Assembly: GCF_009901525.1 (NCBI RefSeq)
Contig: NZ_CP019288.1
Span: 3,067,501 to 3,131,500, forward strand
DNA: 64,000 nt
Direction of reading: 5' to 3'
Source: Kordia antarctica
GTDB lineage: Bacteria > Bacteroidota > Bacteroidia > Flavobacteriales > Flavobacteriaceae
Positions within the stretch are counted from its first letter, which is position 1. The number at the start of each line of letters is the position of its first letter. The notes beneath the pieces are model-generated. The model worked only from the letters and a program-made list of their open reading frames with translations, searched no databases and was not told the DNA's origin. A program made the position numbers and the translations under genes. Below, one piece after another: positions 45,230-54,105 of this stretch.

Positions 45230-46579
45230 ATGCGAAATAGACTAATATTTATCTTTAGTTTATGTTTTCTAAGCTTGGGATTTTCTCAAGAAGATACAGA
45301 AGCTCCCAAAAATTTCTCTTTGGATGAAGCGATTGCTTTTGCACTTGAAAACAACAGAACTGCCAAAAATGCTGTCCGAAGTATTGAAGCTGCTGAAAAA
45401 GAAAAATGGGAATTTACAGCGACTGGATTGCCTCAAATTAATGGTGCAATTGATTATCAAAACTGGATAAAACAACAAGTTTCGTTACTTCCTGGTGAAA
45501 TTGTAGGACAAGAAGAAGGAACTTTTGTCCCTGTTAGATTTGGCACAAAACAAACCCTAAATGCAACCGTGACGTTGAACCAACTTATTTTTGATGGTTC
45601 GTATTTAGTAGGATTGCAAGCAGCGAAAGTATTCTTAGAAATTTCTAAAAACGCTAAAGATAAAACAGATTTACAAGTTCGAAAAGCGGTTATTAATGCC
45701 TACGGAAATGTGCTACTTTCTGAGGAAAGCCTCGCGATTTTAGAACGCAATTTGGCAACACTTGAGAAAAACTTGAATGAAACTAGAAAAATCTACGAAA
45801 ATGGATTGACAGAAGAAGAAGATGTTGAACAGCTTGAAATTACACTGTCTAGCATTGAAAGTAATTTACGAAATGTAAAGCGTTTACGCGATTTGTCATA
45901 TAAAATGCTAAATATCACGTTAGGAATTGACCTAAATCAGAATACAATACTTACTGATTCGCTTCAAGCATTGACAGCTTTGAATATTGTGCCTTCTTTG
46001 TTATTACTAGAAGATGATGTGACAAATAATTTGGATTATAGAATTGCAGCAAATGATACGCAAGCTAAAGTATTGCAGTTAAAGTTAGAAAAAAGCAAAG
46101 CATTGCCATCTTTGAGTTCATTTGTTAATTTCGGATATACCGGAAATAACGATTCTTTCGGATTCTTGCAAAGAGAACAAAAATGGTTTGGATCGTCTTT
46201 ATTAGGCGTAAGCTTAAATGTTCCGATTTTCAGTTCCATGAAAAGAAGCGCTTCGACACAACGTGCAAAAATCAATTTAGAAATAGCGAAAGATGATTTA
46301 TTAGAAACAGAACAACAGTTAAAATTACAAGTAGCTGCTGCAAAAAGTGATTATCAATTAGCGATTGAAGAATACGAAACTGCAAAGAAAAATTTGGGAC
46401 TTTCGGAACGAATTGAAAAGAAAAATCAAGTGAAGTTTTTTGAAGGTGTTTCTTCAAGTTTTGAATTACGCCAAGCACAAACACAATTATATTCGGCACA
46501 ACAAGAATATTTGCAAGCAATGCTTGATGTTATTAATAAGAAAGCTGAATTGGAGACTATTTTGAATGAAGTCGATTGA
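45230..46579 (+). CDS. TolC-family outer-membrane efflux channel
   Basis: 449 residues with a signal peptide (cut near LGFSQ). The OEP repeats are visible: SLDEAIAFALENNRTAKNA opens the first, and long coiled helices (NLATLEKNLNETRKIYENGL) and a second repeat (DYRIAANDTQAKVLQLKLEK) follow. It ends with the usual FELRQAQTQLYSAQQEYLQA helix. It forms the trimeric exit duct for the RND pump encoded downstream. Confidence 0.92.
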   Translation: MRNRLIFIFSLCFLSLGFSQEDTEAPKNFSLDEAIAFALENNRTAKNAVRSIEAAEKEKWEFTATGLPQINGAIDYQNWIKQQVSLLPGEIVGQEEGTFVPVRFGTKQTLNATVTLNQLIFDGSYLVGLQAAKVFLEISKNAKDKTDLQVRKAVINAYGNVLLSEESLAILERNLATLEKNLNETRKIYENGLTEEEDVEQLEITLSSIESNLRNVKRLRDLSYKMLNITLGIDLNQNTILTDSLQALTALNIVPSLLLLEDDVTNNLDYRIAANDTQAKVLQLKLEKSKALPSLSSFVNFGYTGNNDSFGFLQREQKWFGSSLLGVSLNVPIFSSMKRSASTQRAKINLEIAKDDLLETEQQLKLQVAAAKSDYQLAIEEYETAKKNLGLSERIEKKNQVKFFEGVSSSFELRQAQTQLYSAQQEYLQAMLDVINKKAELETILNEVD

Positions 46580-46625
46580 GTTGATGGGTATTTTAGTAGT
46601 TGAGTTCAATGCTCATCTACTCAGA

Positions 46626-46657
46626 AACTAAACAACTAACACACTAAACAACTAACA
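46626..46657 (+). repeat. Short 16-bp tandem duplication in the tolC-MFP spacer
   Basis: AACTAAACAACTAACA is followed by CACTAAACAACTAACA, one base different. It lies between the TolC and fusion-protein genes and just upstream of the latter. No function is evident. Confidence 0.6.
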
Positions 46658-46674
46658 AAGAAAAATAAATCCTA

Positions 46675-47847
46675 ATGAAAAAAATAAATACACTAATTCT
46701 TCCTATCGTGCTTCTATTAGCTTCTTGCGGTGGCGGAACTAAGAAAGATGTAGACACATTGATCTCAGAAAAAAATATTGAAGCAATCACGGAAAAAAGA
46801 GACGCATTGAAAGTTGAAAAGACAGAACTTGATGCTAAAATTAAAAAACTTTCGGATGCTATTGAAGAAGTCAATCCAAAAGAAAAACACACCTTAATTA
46901 CAGTATTTACTGCAAAGGACACCATATTTAATCACTATTTAGAATTACAAGGAAATGTAGATACTAAAAAGAATATTGTCATTACTCCTGAAATGTCTGG
47001 AATTTTAACCCAAGTTTTTGTGAAAGAAGGACAACGCGTTTCAAAAGGACAAATTTTAGCAAGAATCGATGATGGCGGAATGAGTCAGCAATTGGCACAA
47101 ATACAAATTCAAGCGGACTTAGCAAAAACAACGTACGAACGCCAAAAAAGATTATGGGATCAAAAAATTGGGTCTGAACTTCAGTTTTTACAAACAAAAT
47201 CTGCGTACGAAGCACAACAACAAGCCGTAAATCAACTAAAAACGCAATTAGGAAAAACAGCCGTTAGAGCTCCTTTTCCTGGTGTGGTAGATGATGTAAT
47301 TACGGAGCAAGGTTCGGTAGTTAGCGCAGGACAATCGCAAATTATTCGTATTGTAAATTTACGTGACATGTATATTGAAGCTGTGATTCCTGAGCAATAT
47401 ATAACAAGTGTTACAAAAGGAAAAAAGGTAGAAGTACATTTCCCAGTTTTGGGGAAAACAATGGAAGCCAAAATTCGTCAAGCAAGCGATTTCATTGATC
47501 CTAACAATCGCACATTCAAAATAGAAATTGGTGTACCAAATAAAGAAGGAAACATCAAGCCAAACTTGACAGCGAAGCTAAAAATCAATGATTATACAAG
47601 TGCTAACGCTATTTTAATTCCGCAAAGTATCATTTCTGAAAATGCAGAAGGCGAACAATATGTATATATCGCTAAAGACATTAAAGAGAAAAATGCAATT
47701 GCAAAACGTGTCATTGTACAAACAGGAAAAACGCAAGGTGATTTTATCGAAATCACAAATGGATTAAACGATGGTGACGCCGTTATTAAAGAAGGTGCCC
47801 GAAGTGTAAAAGATGGTCAAGAAATCAAGATCATAACTAACAACTAA
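46675..47847 (+). CDS. RND efflux membrane-fusion (adaptor) lipoprotein
   Basis: 390 residues with a lipoprotein signal (LLASCGGG). A coiled helix (39-67) comes first, then a biotinyl-lipoyl-like half (VFVKEGQRVSKGQILARIDD), a helical hairpin, and the barrel part (KTAVRAPFPGVVDDVITEQG). The order fits HlyD/AcrA-type adaptors. The extra coiled N-terminal helix before the lipoyl half is seen in some Bacteroidota adaptors. It bridges the TolC-like channel and the RND pump, whose genes flank it. Confidence 0.93.
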   Translation: MKKINTLILPIVLLLASCGGGTKKDVDTLISEKNIEAITEKRDALKVEKTELDAKIKKLSDAIEEVNPKEKHTLITVFTAKDTIFNHYLELQGNVDTKKNIVITPEMSGILTQVFVKEGQRVSKGQILARIDDGGMSQQLAQIQIQADLAKTTYERQKRLWDQKIGSELQFLQTKSAYEAQQQAVNQLKTQLGKTAVRAPFPGVVDDVITEQGSVVSAGQSQIIRIVNLRDMYIEAVIPEQYITSVTKGKKVEVHFPVLGKTMEAKIRQASDFIDPNNRTFKIEIGVPNKEGNIKPNLTAKLKINDYTSANAILIPQSIISENAEGEQYVYIAKDIKEKNAIAKRVIVQTGKTQGDFIEITNGLNDGDAVIKEGARSVKDGQEIKIITNN

Positions 47848-47860
47848 AGTCTACAACCAA

Positions 47861-50800
47861 ATGGCGAATAAAAAAACAAATAAAGAGTTCTTTATGTCTT
47901 CTTGGGCGATTGATAATAAAACTATTATCTACATCGTAATGGGCTTAATTCTCGTTTTAGGAATCTCTGCGTATTTCAGTATGCCTAGAGAAAATTTTCC
48001 TGAAGTAATTGAGACTAAAATCTACGTAAGTACCATTTATAGAGGAAATACAGCAGAAGATGTTGAAAAATTAATTGTTGATCCGTTAGAAGATCGACTC
48101 AAAAATGTGAGTGGCGTTGTAAAAGTTACCTCAACATCACAGGAAGATTATGGAATTATTGTCGTTGAATTTGATGAAAAAATCAGTGTAGAATCTGCCA
48201 AAGTAAAAGTTCAAGACGAAGTAGATGTCGAAAAAGGTAGCGAAGATTGGCCAACATTTAACGGCGCAAAAGTGGAACCGAATATTTTCAATCTGAATCT
48301 TTCGGAAGAACAACCAATTCTAAACATCAATATATCAGGCGATTATCCTGTTGAAAAATTAAAAGAATTTGCAGAAACGCTTCAAGATGATATTGAAGAT
48401 TTAACTGAAATTAAACAAGTTGACATTCGTGGTGCGCAAGAAAAAGAAATAGAAGTTGCGGTTGATGTGTACAAAATGATGGCAGCAAAAGTAAATTTTG
48501 ATGATGTCCGTAACGCAATTTCCAATGGAAACGTTACCATTTCTGCGGGAAACATGATTTCTTCAGGACAAAGACGTACCATTAGAATCTTGGGTGAAAT
48601 TTCAGATCCAAAACAACTAAATGACTTTGTAGTAAAATCTATTGATGGACCTGTTTATTTAAGAGATATTGCTGATATAACTTTCAAAGAAGAAGACAAA
48701 ACAACTTATGCACGTAAGTTTGCAAAAGACGTTGTAGCGCGAGATGTAGTAATGCTTGATGTAAAAAAACGTGCTGGTGAAAATATGGTTGCTGCCGCAG
48801 AACAAATCGGCGAAATCATTGAAAAATTTAAAGAAAGTCACGAAGAGTTAGAGATTTCTATTACCAATGATCAATCTGAAAAAACGATCAACCAAGTAAA
48901 TGACTTGGTAAACAATATTATTTTCGGAATCATCTTAGTGGTTTTTGTATTAATGTTTTTCTTAGGATTCAGAAATGCATTATTTGTAGGATTGGCAATT
49001 CCGATGTCAATGTTTATGTCGTTTGTAATTCTAAACTTATTAGGATATACAATGAATACTATGATTCTATTTGCCTTAATTATGGGACTTGGAATGCTAG
49101 TAGATAACGGAATTGTAGTTGTTGAAAACGTATATCGTTTGATGGATGAAGAAGGCATGAGCCGAATTGAAGCTGCGAAAAAAGGAATTGGCGAAATTGC
49201 TTTTCCAATTATCATTTCAACGTTAACAACGGTTGCGGCGTTTGTTCCTTTAGGAATGTGGCCAGGAACTATGGGACAATTCATGATTTATTTCCCAATC
49301 ACGCTTTCCATCGTATTAGGTTCTTCCCTATTTGTGGCAATCTTTATCAACTCATTAATGGTATCGCAATTTATGGAAGTTGGCGAGCGTAAATTAAAAA
49401 TGAGACAGCTATTAATTATTACGGTAGTATTGTTAGTATTGGCAATTTTATCTTTTATAATTGGTGGCGGATCTAGCGGTTTAGGAACATTATTCATATT
49501 CATTGCGATCATGTTTTGGGCATACAAATATGTGTTAAAACCGATGGCTCGATTCTTTCAAACTAGAATATTAGCTGCGCTAGAAAGAGCCTATGAACGT
49601 TTTCTAAAATTTGCTTTAGGTGGTTGGAGACCTTATGTGTTTACACTTGGAACATTTGTATTATTATTCTTAGCGTTCGGATTGTTCGGTGCATCTATAG
49701 GAAGTAAACGTACCAAAGTAGAATTTTTTCCAGACAATAAACCAAATCAAATTATTGTCTATATAGAATATCCGCAGGGAACTGCGATTGAAAAAACAAA
49801 TAACATCACCAAAGAAATTGAAGCACGTGTATATGACGTTTTAAATAGCGACGAATACATGGACGGCGATTATAATTTCTTGGTAGAATCTGCGGTTTCA
49901 CAAGTTGGTGAAGGTGCAGGAAATCCGCAAACCGATGGCGGATCGGCAGCAGAAATGCCACACAAAGCAAAAATTACTGCTTCCATGCGTGAATATAAAT
50001 TCCGCCGCGGAGAAGACAGTGAAGTATTGCGCCAAAAAGTAACGGAAGCATTGAAAGGAATTTATCCTGGAGTTGCTATTTCTGTTGAAAAAGATGCCGT
50101 TGGTCCGCCTGCAGGTTATCCAATTAATATTGAATTAGAAGGCGATGATTATACAGAATTAATTGCGGAAGCAGAAATAATGCGTGAGCTGATCAATTCT
50201 AAAAATATTGCAGGAATTGAAGAATTAAAAATTGACGTCAACAAAGGAAAACCGACTATGCAAGTAGTTGTTGACAGAGAAAAAGCAGGAGAATTGGGCG
50301 TTTCGGCTGGACAAGTTGGACAACAATTACGAAACTCGTTATTTGGTGCAAAAGCTTCTGTATACAAAGAAGATGGCGAAGATTACGATATATATGTTCG
50401 TTTTAACGAAGAAAATAGATACAATGTAAGTTCACTGTTTAATCAGAAAATGATTTTTAGAACTCAAACGGGACAACTGAAAGAAATTCCAATTTCTGCG
50501 GTTGTAAAACGTAACAATACGTCTGGTTTTAGTGCTATAAAACACATGCAGAAAAAACGTGTCGTAACTGTATATTCTGGATTAATGCCCGGATTTACAG
50601 ATGCTGGAGCAATTGTAGCGCAGATTCAAGCGGAAATGTCAGACTATAAGCCTGACGGAATTGAAATTGATTATACAGGACAAATTGAGGAGCAAGACAA
50701 GCAACAAGCGTTTTTAATGACGGCATTTTTTGCAGGACTTGGATTAATTATGTTGATTCTAGTTTTTCAATTTAGTTCTATCTCAAAACCAACAATCATA

Positions 50801-51415
50801 ATGATTGCAATTTTCTTAAGTTTGATTGGTGTTTTTGGTGGGATTTTAATCACAGGCGCGCCATTTGTAATTATGATGACGATGATGGGAATTATTTCGC
50901 TCGCGGGAATTGTGGTAAATAATGGTGTAGTTTTGCTCGATTACAATCAACTTTTAATTGATCGTAAAAAAGAAGAACTCAACATTCCAGAAGATAAATA
51001 TTTACCAATTGATGATGTATTTGAAACAGTAGTACGAAGTGGAAAAGCACGTTTGCGTCCTGTATTACTAACGGCAATTACAACCGTTTTAGGATTAATT
51101 CCATTAGCAATTGGATTCAACATTGACTTCTTTTCACTATTCAGCCAATTTGATCCAAAAATATATGTTGGTGGAGATAATGTAATTTTCTGGGGACCAT
51201 TAGCATGGACAGTAATTTACGGATTAATTATTGCTACATTCCTAACATTAATCATTGTTCCCATCTTATTCTTCTTAACAACGAAGTTTAAATTTTGGGC
51301 GTTTAAAAGCAAGCGTCCTGAAATGGAAACAGCTGATGATCTGCATATCAAAGATGGAGATTCTGGTGAAGATTTAAATATCAACGAAATTGATTTGCCG
51401 ATAGAAACGGTATAA
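47861..51415 (+). CDS. RND-family efflux transporter (AcrB/MexB-like)
   Basis: 1184 residues, longer than AcrB (about 1050). The membrane architecture is one helix, a large periplasmic loop, six helices, a second loop and five helices. Helix 4 contains the proton-relay motif GLGMLVDNGIVVVENVYRLM, and the second half contains GIVVNNGVVLLDYNQLL. An extra segment around 510-580 gives two more hydrophobic stretches between the halves, explaining part of the added length. The substrate range cannot be read from the sequence. A strong terminator follows. Confidence 0.95.
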   Translation: MANKKTNKEFFMSSWAIDNKTIIYIVMGLILVLGISAYFSMPRENFPEVIETKIYVSTIYRGNTAEDVEKLIVDPLEDRLKNVSGVVKVTSTSQEDYGIIVVEFDEKISVESAKVKVQDEVDVEKGSEDWPTFNGAKVEPNIFNLNLSEEQPILNINISGDYPVEKLKEFAETLQDDIEDLTEIKQVDIRGAQEKEIEVAVDVYKMMAAKVNFDDVRNAISNGNVTISAGNMISSGQRRTIRILGEISDPKQLNDFVVKSIDGPVYLRDIADITFKEEDKTTYARKFAKDVVARDVVMLDVKKRAGENMVAAAEQIGEIIEKFKESHEELEISITNDQSEKTINQVNDLVNNIIFGIILVVFVLMFFLGFRNALFVGLAIPMSMFMSFVILNLLGYTMNTMILFALIMGLGMLVDNGIVVVENVYRLMDEEGMSRIEAAKKGIGEIAFPIIISTLTTVAAFVPLGMWPGTMGQFMIYFPITLSIVLGSSLFVAIFINSLMVSQFMEVGERKLKMRQLLIITVVLLVLAILSFIIGGGSSGLGTLFIFIAIMFWAYKYVLKPMARFFQTRILAALERAYERFLKFALGGWRPYVFTLGTFVLLFLAFGLFGASIGSKRTKVEFFPDNKPNQIIVYIEYPQGTAIEKTNNITKEIEARVYDVLNSDEYMDGDYNFLVESAVSQVGEGAGNPQTDGGSAAEMPHKAKITASMREYKFRRGEDSEVLRQKVTEALKGIYPGVAISVEKDAVGPPAGYPINIELEGDDYTELIAEAEIMRELINSKNIAGIEELKIDVNKGKPTMQVVVDREKAGELGVSAGQVGQQLRNSLFGAKASVYKEDGEDYDIYVRFNEENRYNVSSLFNQKMIFRTQTGQLKEIPISAVVKRNNTSGFSAIKHMQKKRVVTVYSGLMPGFTDAGAIVAQIQAEMSDYKPDGIEIDYTGQIEEQDKQQAFLMTAFFAGLGLIMLILVFQFSSISKPTIIMIAIFLSLIGVFGGILITGAPFVIMMTMMGIISLAGIVVNNGVVLLDYNQLLIDRKKEELNIPEDKYLPIDDVFETVVRSGKARLRPVLLTAITTVLGLIPLAIGFNIDFFSLFSQFDPKIYVGGDNVIFWGPLAWTVIYGLIIATFLTLIIVPILFFLTTKFKFWAFKSKRPEMETADDLHIKDGDSGEDLNINEIDLPIETV

Positions 51416-51437
51416 AAATACTGAGTTTCACTAACAC

Positions 51438-51476
51438 AAAAAGCCCGAAATCTACCTTAGATTTCGGGCTTTTTTT
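51438..51476. terminator. Strong intrinsic terminator behind the RND operon
   Basis: A 17-bp stem AAAAAGCCCGAAATCTA / TAGATTTCGGGCTTTTT with a 3-nt loop CCT, and T-tract to 51476. It ends the efflux operon. Confidence 0.95.
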
Positions 51477-51646
51477 ATGCTCATTATTTTTATTCATAAC
51501 TGGTTTTAGATTTAGGTTAAATATTAAAGAATCATCTAATGACAATTTAAAAAAGGGGAAAAACACTAGCCTCAAATCAGGTTTTACATGGCTAAAAATA
51601 GCTTTACAATATAGTAGCTTTGGTAAAAAACTAAAACTATTTACAT

Positions 51647-52324
51647 ATGGGGTCAATTGGAATTGAATGGGTCAATCAATACAACGGAAATGCTTCTAAC
51701 CTGGAGAACAATGATAATAATGCGCGCGGTTTTTACAATACTTTACAAGGTGTAAAACAATTTGAATACGGAGATAACCTAGCATGGGATGAAGATTTTG
51801 AAAAAGCAGGAAAAGGTTCGCCATCCGCAGGAACAGATACAACGTATGCTGATAATGCAGATATTGTTTTCTTCTCAGGTCATGGATGGAGAGATTTTTT
51901 ACTTTTTGGAAGAAATGATCGTGATAATGGAAGAGCAAGAAATACCGAGATGGAACTTGGTGATCAAGACTTAGAATGGATTGTTTTTGACGGTTGTCAA
52001 GCCTTAGAATTTGATGGCGTTTTCGGACGTTGGGGCTGGGGAGTTTTCAAAGGATTGCATTATATCTTAGGATTTGCAACTATTTGTTATGACAAAGCAG
52101 ATAGAGGCAAAAAATTTGCACAACGCTTAAATAATAAATGGAGAATGCGGGAAGCATGGATAAAAGCCTGTAAAGAAACAGAAGTTGCTGATACGAAATT
52201 TGCTTATTTGCGTGCCAACGAAGGAGGAATTAGTACATACAATGATCATTGGCATGGAAAAGGAGACGTAAGTTTAGATCCTGACAATCCTGATAATTTA
52301 TGGTATTTAAACGGAAATTGTTAA
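51647..52324 (+). CDS. Caspase-like clan CD peptidase-fold protein (DUF6345-like)
   Basis: 225 residues. Two motifs show the clan CD layout: ADIVFFSGHGW with His79 after a hydrophobic strand, and LEWIVFDGCQAL with Cys117 after the next one. These are the usual catalytic His and Cys of gingipain, C11, CHAT and caspase-like enzymes. The start GIEWVNQYNG and NNARGFYNTL fit the DUF6345 pattern as I remember it. There is no signal peptide, so the protein is probably cytosolic unless exported otherwise. The neighbour 52 nt downstream looks like the domain that is often fused ahead of this fold. Peptidase activity is inferred from motifs only. Confidence 0.75.
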   Translation: MGSIGIEWVNQYNGNASNLENNDNNARGFYNTLQGVKQFEYGDNLAWDEDFEKAGKGSPSAGTDTTYADNADIVFFSGHGWRDFLLFGRNDRDNGRARNTEMELGDQDLEWIVFDGCQALEFDGVFGRWGWGVFKGLHYILGFATICYDKADRGKKFAQRLNNKWRMREAWIKACKETEVADTKFAYLRANEGGISTYNDHWHGKGDVSLDPDNPDNLWYLNGNC

Positions 52325-52375
52325 GACAAAAATTATAAAAAATGTCGCGAACTGACATCTAAAAATATAGCACAC

Positions 52376-53275
52376 ATGAAAGATTCATTATTCAAACTAA
52401 ATACAAAATTACCAAAACACGTTGGTCGCATACCAATGTATAAAACGTTCCACTTTGAAACAGCTTCAAGCAGAAATAAAGAGTATGCTGCGTATATTTC
52501 AGAACGCGTCGATTTTTTACGTTCCAAGTTTAAAACAGAAGGAGAATTAGAAGATGTTGGCGATCAATTAGTCATTAAAAACGAAAAAGAAGCACTAGAA
52601 ATATATACCGCAAGCGATTCTTTTTGGTGGACAGATCGTGAAAACGCATATAGCGAAAATATAAAACTGGCGGAAAATCTTCCAAATAAAGACGAAGCTG
52701 TACAAAATGCAGTAAAACGACTTGAAGCATTGAAAATTGATACGCAATTCATGAAATTGCACTCTGTAAGTAACAATTTTGCAGCATTCAGTAAATCACC
52801 AAAAGATGCAAAAGGAGAACAATTTCCAACAAGTGTCAACGTAAATTTTAATTATGAATTAGAAGGATTGCCTTTATTTGGTGCTGGAGCAAAAACACAA
52901 GTATCATATATTAATAACGATCAAACTGTTGAAATTTTACACTTTTACAGAACACCAAAGCAAGCAGGAAAAGCAGAAGTTATTAGTCCTGAAGAAGCTG
53001 TTCAACAAGTATTTGACAATTATCGATTTGCACAACTAAAAGATTCTGATAAAAACACAGGCGAAATCACAGATGTAACTTTGGGTTATTACACGGCAAG
53101 TCCAACAGACTTACAACGTTATTTGATTCCTGTCTATAAAGTAAAAGGAAGCGTTTCTACACCAGCTTTGGAAAACTACGACTTCAATTTATTTGTCATT
53201 GCAAGTACAGAAAGTCAAGAAATGGCAAAACAAAAAGGTCAAATCAATACAGGATTAGAAACTGTTTTCAATTAA
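52376..53275 (+). CDS. PepSY/prodomain-like protein, partner of the caspase-like protein
   Basis: 299 residues without signal peptide or membrane helix. The second half has a beta-alpha-beta layout (NYELEGLPLFGAGAKTQVSY, then EVISPEEAVQQVFDN, then LGYYTASPTDLQRYLIPVYK) that resembles YcdB/PepSY-type domains found as prodomains or inhibitors of peptidases. It starts 52 nt after the clan CD gene, on the same strand, and is followed by a terminator-like hairpin. An inhibitor, chaperone or substrate-recognition role is likely by position, but not proved. Confidence 0.6.
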   Translation: MKDSLFKLNTKLPKHVGRIPMYKTFHFETASSRNKEYAAYISERVDFLRSKFKTEGELEDVGDQLVIKNEKEALEIYTASDSFWWTDRENAYSENIKLAENLPNKDEAVQNAVKRLEALKIDTQFMKLHSVSNNFAAFSKSPKDAKGEQFPTSVNVNFNYELEGLPLFGAGAKTQVSYINNDQTVEILHFYRTPKQAGKAEVISPEEAVQQVFDNYRFAQLKDSDKNTGEITDVTLGYYTASPTDLQRYLIPVYKVKGSVSTPALENYDFNLFVIASTESQEMAKQKGQINTGLETVFN

Positions 53276-53284
53276 TAGCCAATT

Positions 53285-53317
53285 AAAACGCTTTGCAAAT
53301 TTTTGTAGAGCGTTTTT
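53285..53317 (+). terminator. Intrinsic terminator behind the clan CD pair
   Basis: AAAACGCT (53285-53292) pairs with AGCGTTTT (53309-53316), followed by one more T and CC. A moderate terminator 9 nt after the stop. Confidence 0.6.
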
Positions 53318-53400
53318 CCATAGAACTGAACTTGTTTTGGTTTTTTCTTTACCATATTATAAGTGATTATAAAATTCTATTACTTTCGCCACTTTCTTGA

Positions 53401-53433
53401 TATAAAGGATATCTTATAATTTACGTATATTTG
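53401..53433 (+). promoter_or_regulatory. Candidate promoter and dyad of the toxin-antitoxin pair
   Basis: TATATTTG (53426-53433) matches TAnnTTTG, 21 nt before the ATG. Upstream, TATAAAGGATATCTTATA (53401-53418) is an imperfect dyad centred on GATATC, a possible site for autoregulation by the antitoxin. No TTG stands at the right spacing. Confidence 0.4.
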
Positions 53434-53454
53434 TTAGTATAATACTTCATTATT

Positions 53455-53694
53455 ATGGGAGCAGTTGAGTTAAAAAATAGAATACAAAACTTTTTAGATA
53501 ATGCCGATGAAAGAGTATTAGCTATCGTTAACGGTGTATTTGAAAACTACTACAAGGACCAAACTGTTGCATTCAATCCTGATGGAACTTCTATGACAAG
53601 GCAAGAATACAAAACGGCGCTAGATACTACTGAAGAACAAATTGAAAATGGTGATTTTATTTATGCTGAAGAATTTGAGCAACAAGAAAATTAA
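53455..53694 (+). CDS. Type II antitoxin-like protein
   Basis: 79 residues, acidic. The N-terminal helix (ELKNRIQNFLDNADERVLAIVNGVFENYY) and the acidic tail (TEEQIENGDFIYAEEFEQQEN) are the usual layout of Bacteroidota antitoxins paired with ParE/RelE toxins. The stop codon overlaps the start codon of the toxin gene (TAATGG). It should bind and neutralise the toxin and repress the pair. Confidence 0.8.
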   Translation: MGAVELKNRIQNFLDNADERVLAIVNGVFENYYKDQTVAFNPDGTSMTRQEYKTALDTTEEQIENGDFIYAEEFEQQEN

Positions 53695-53954
53695 TGGCTG
53701 AAAAAGTTACAAAAGTAGTTTGGACACGCCAAGCTAGAGAAGCACTCACTTCAATTTTAGATTACCGCTGTAAAGGCGTTCCGCCAGCTCGAAAAATTAT
53801 TCGTAATGATATTATTAATTCTTCTAAAGAAATTGTTTTTGCAAAGCAATTCCAAAAAGACGATATCTATCCTCAGTATCGAAGACTAATTGTTCGTGAT
53901 TACAAAGTTCTTTACACAGAGAAAAAAGGAGTGGTTTGTACAAAAACTAAATGA
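53694..53954 (+). CDS. RelE/ParE-type toxin, C-terminus possibly shortened
   Basis: 86 residues. The RelE/ParE fold is visible in KVVWTRQAREALTSILDYRC and in YPQYRRLIVRDYKVLYTEKKG, which carries the typical Arg and Lys of the beta-sheet. Relatives usually continue with another strand of the VYIxxVxDxRxxP type, but this one ends KGVVCTKTK and stops. The last strand is therefore missing or changed, which may weaken the toxin. It overlaps the antitoxin gene by 1 nt. Confidence 0.75.
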   Translation: MAEKVTKVVWTRQAREALTSILDYRCKGVPPARKIIRNDIINSSKEIVFAKQFQKDDIYPQYRRLIVRDYKVLYTEKKGVVCTKTK

Positions 53955-54056
53955 AATAGTTGCTCCCAAAATAGTCAAATCTCAACATTATTCATCCAAC
54001 AAAACATTCAAAAAGAAAAAGCTGATAGATAGTTTCTAGTAAAATTTTGACATAAA

Positions 54057-54082
54057 AAAAGCGCCTCTTTCGAAGCGCTTTT
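54057..54082. terminator. Bidirectional terminator between toxin gene and susD-like gene
   Basis: AAAAGCGC / GCGCTTTT (54057-54064 with 54075-54082) with a short inner TC/GA pairing. It serves the plus-strand TA pair and the minus-strand SusD/SusC unit. Confidence 0.75.
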
Positions 54083-54105
54083 AAGTTTGTTATTTGTACT
54101 ATATA

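Noticed and set aside
51381-51656. 91-codon minus-strand open frame behind the RND gene
   Set aside because: It runs through the strong terminator at 51438-51476 and overlaps the ends of both flanking genes.
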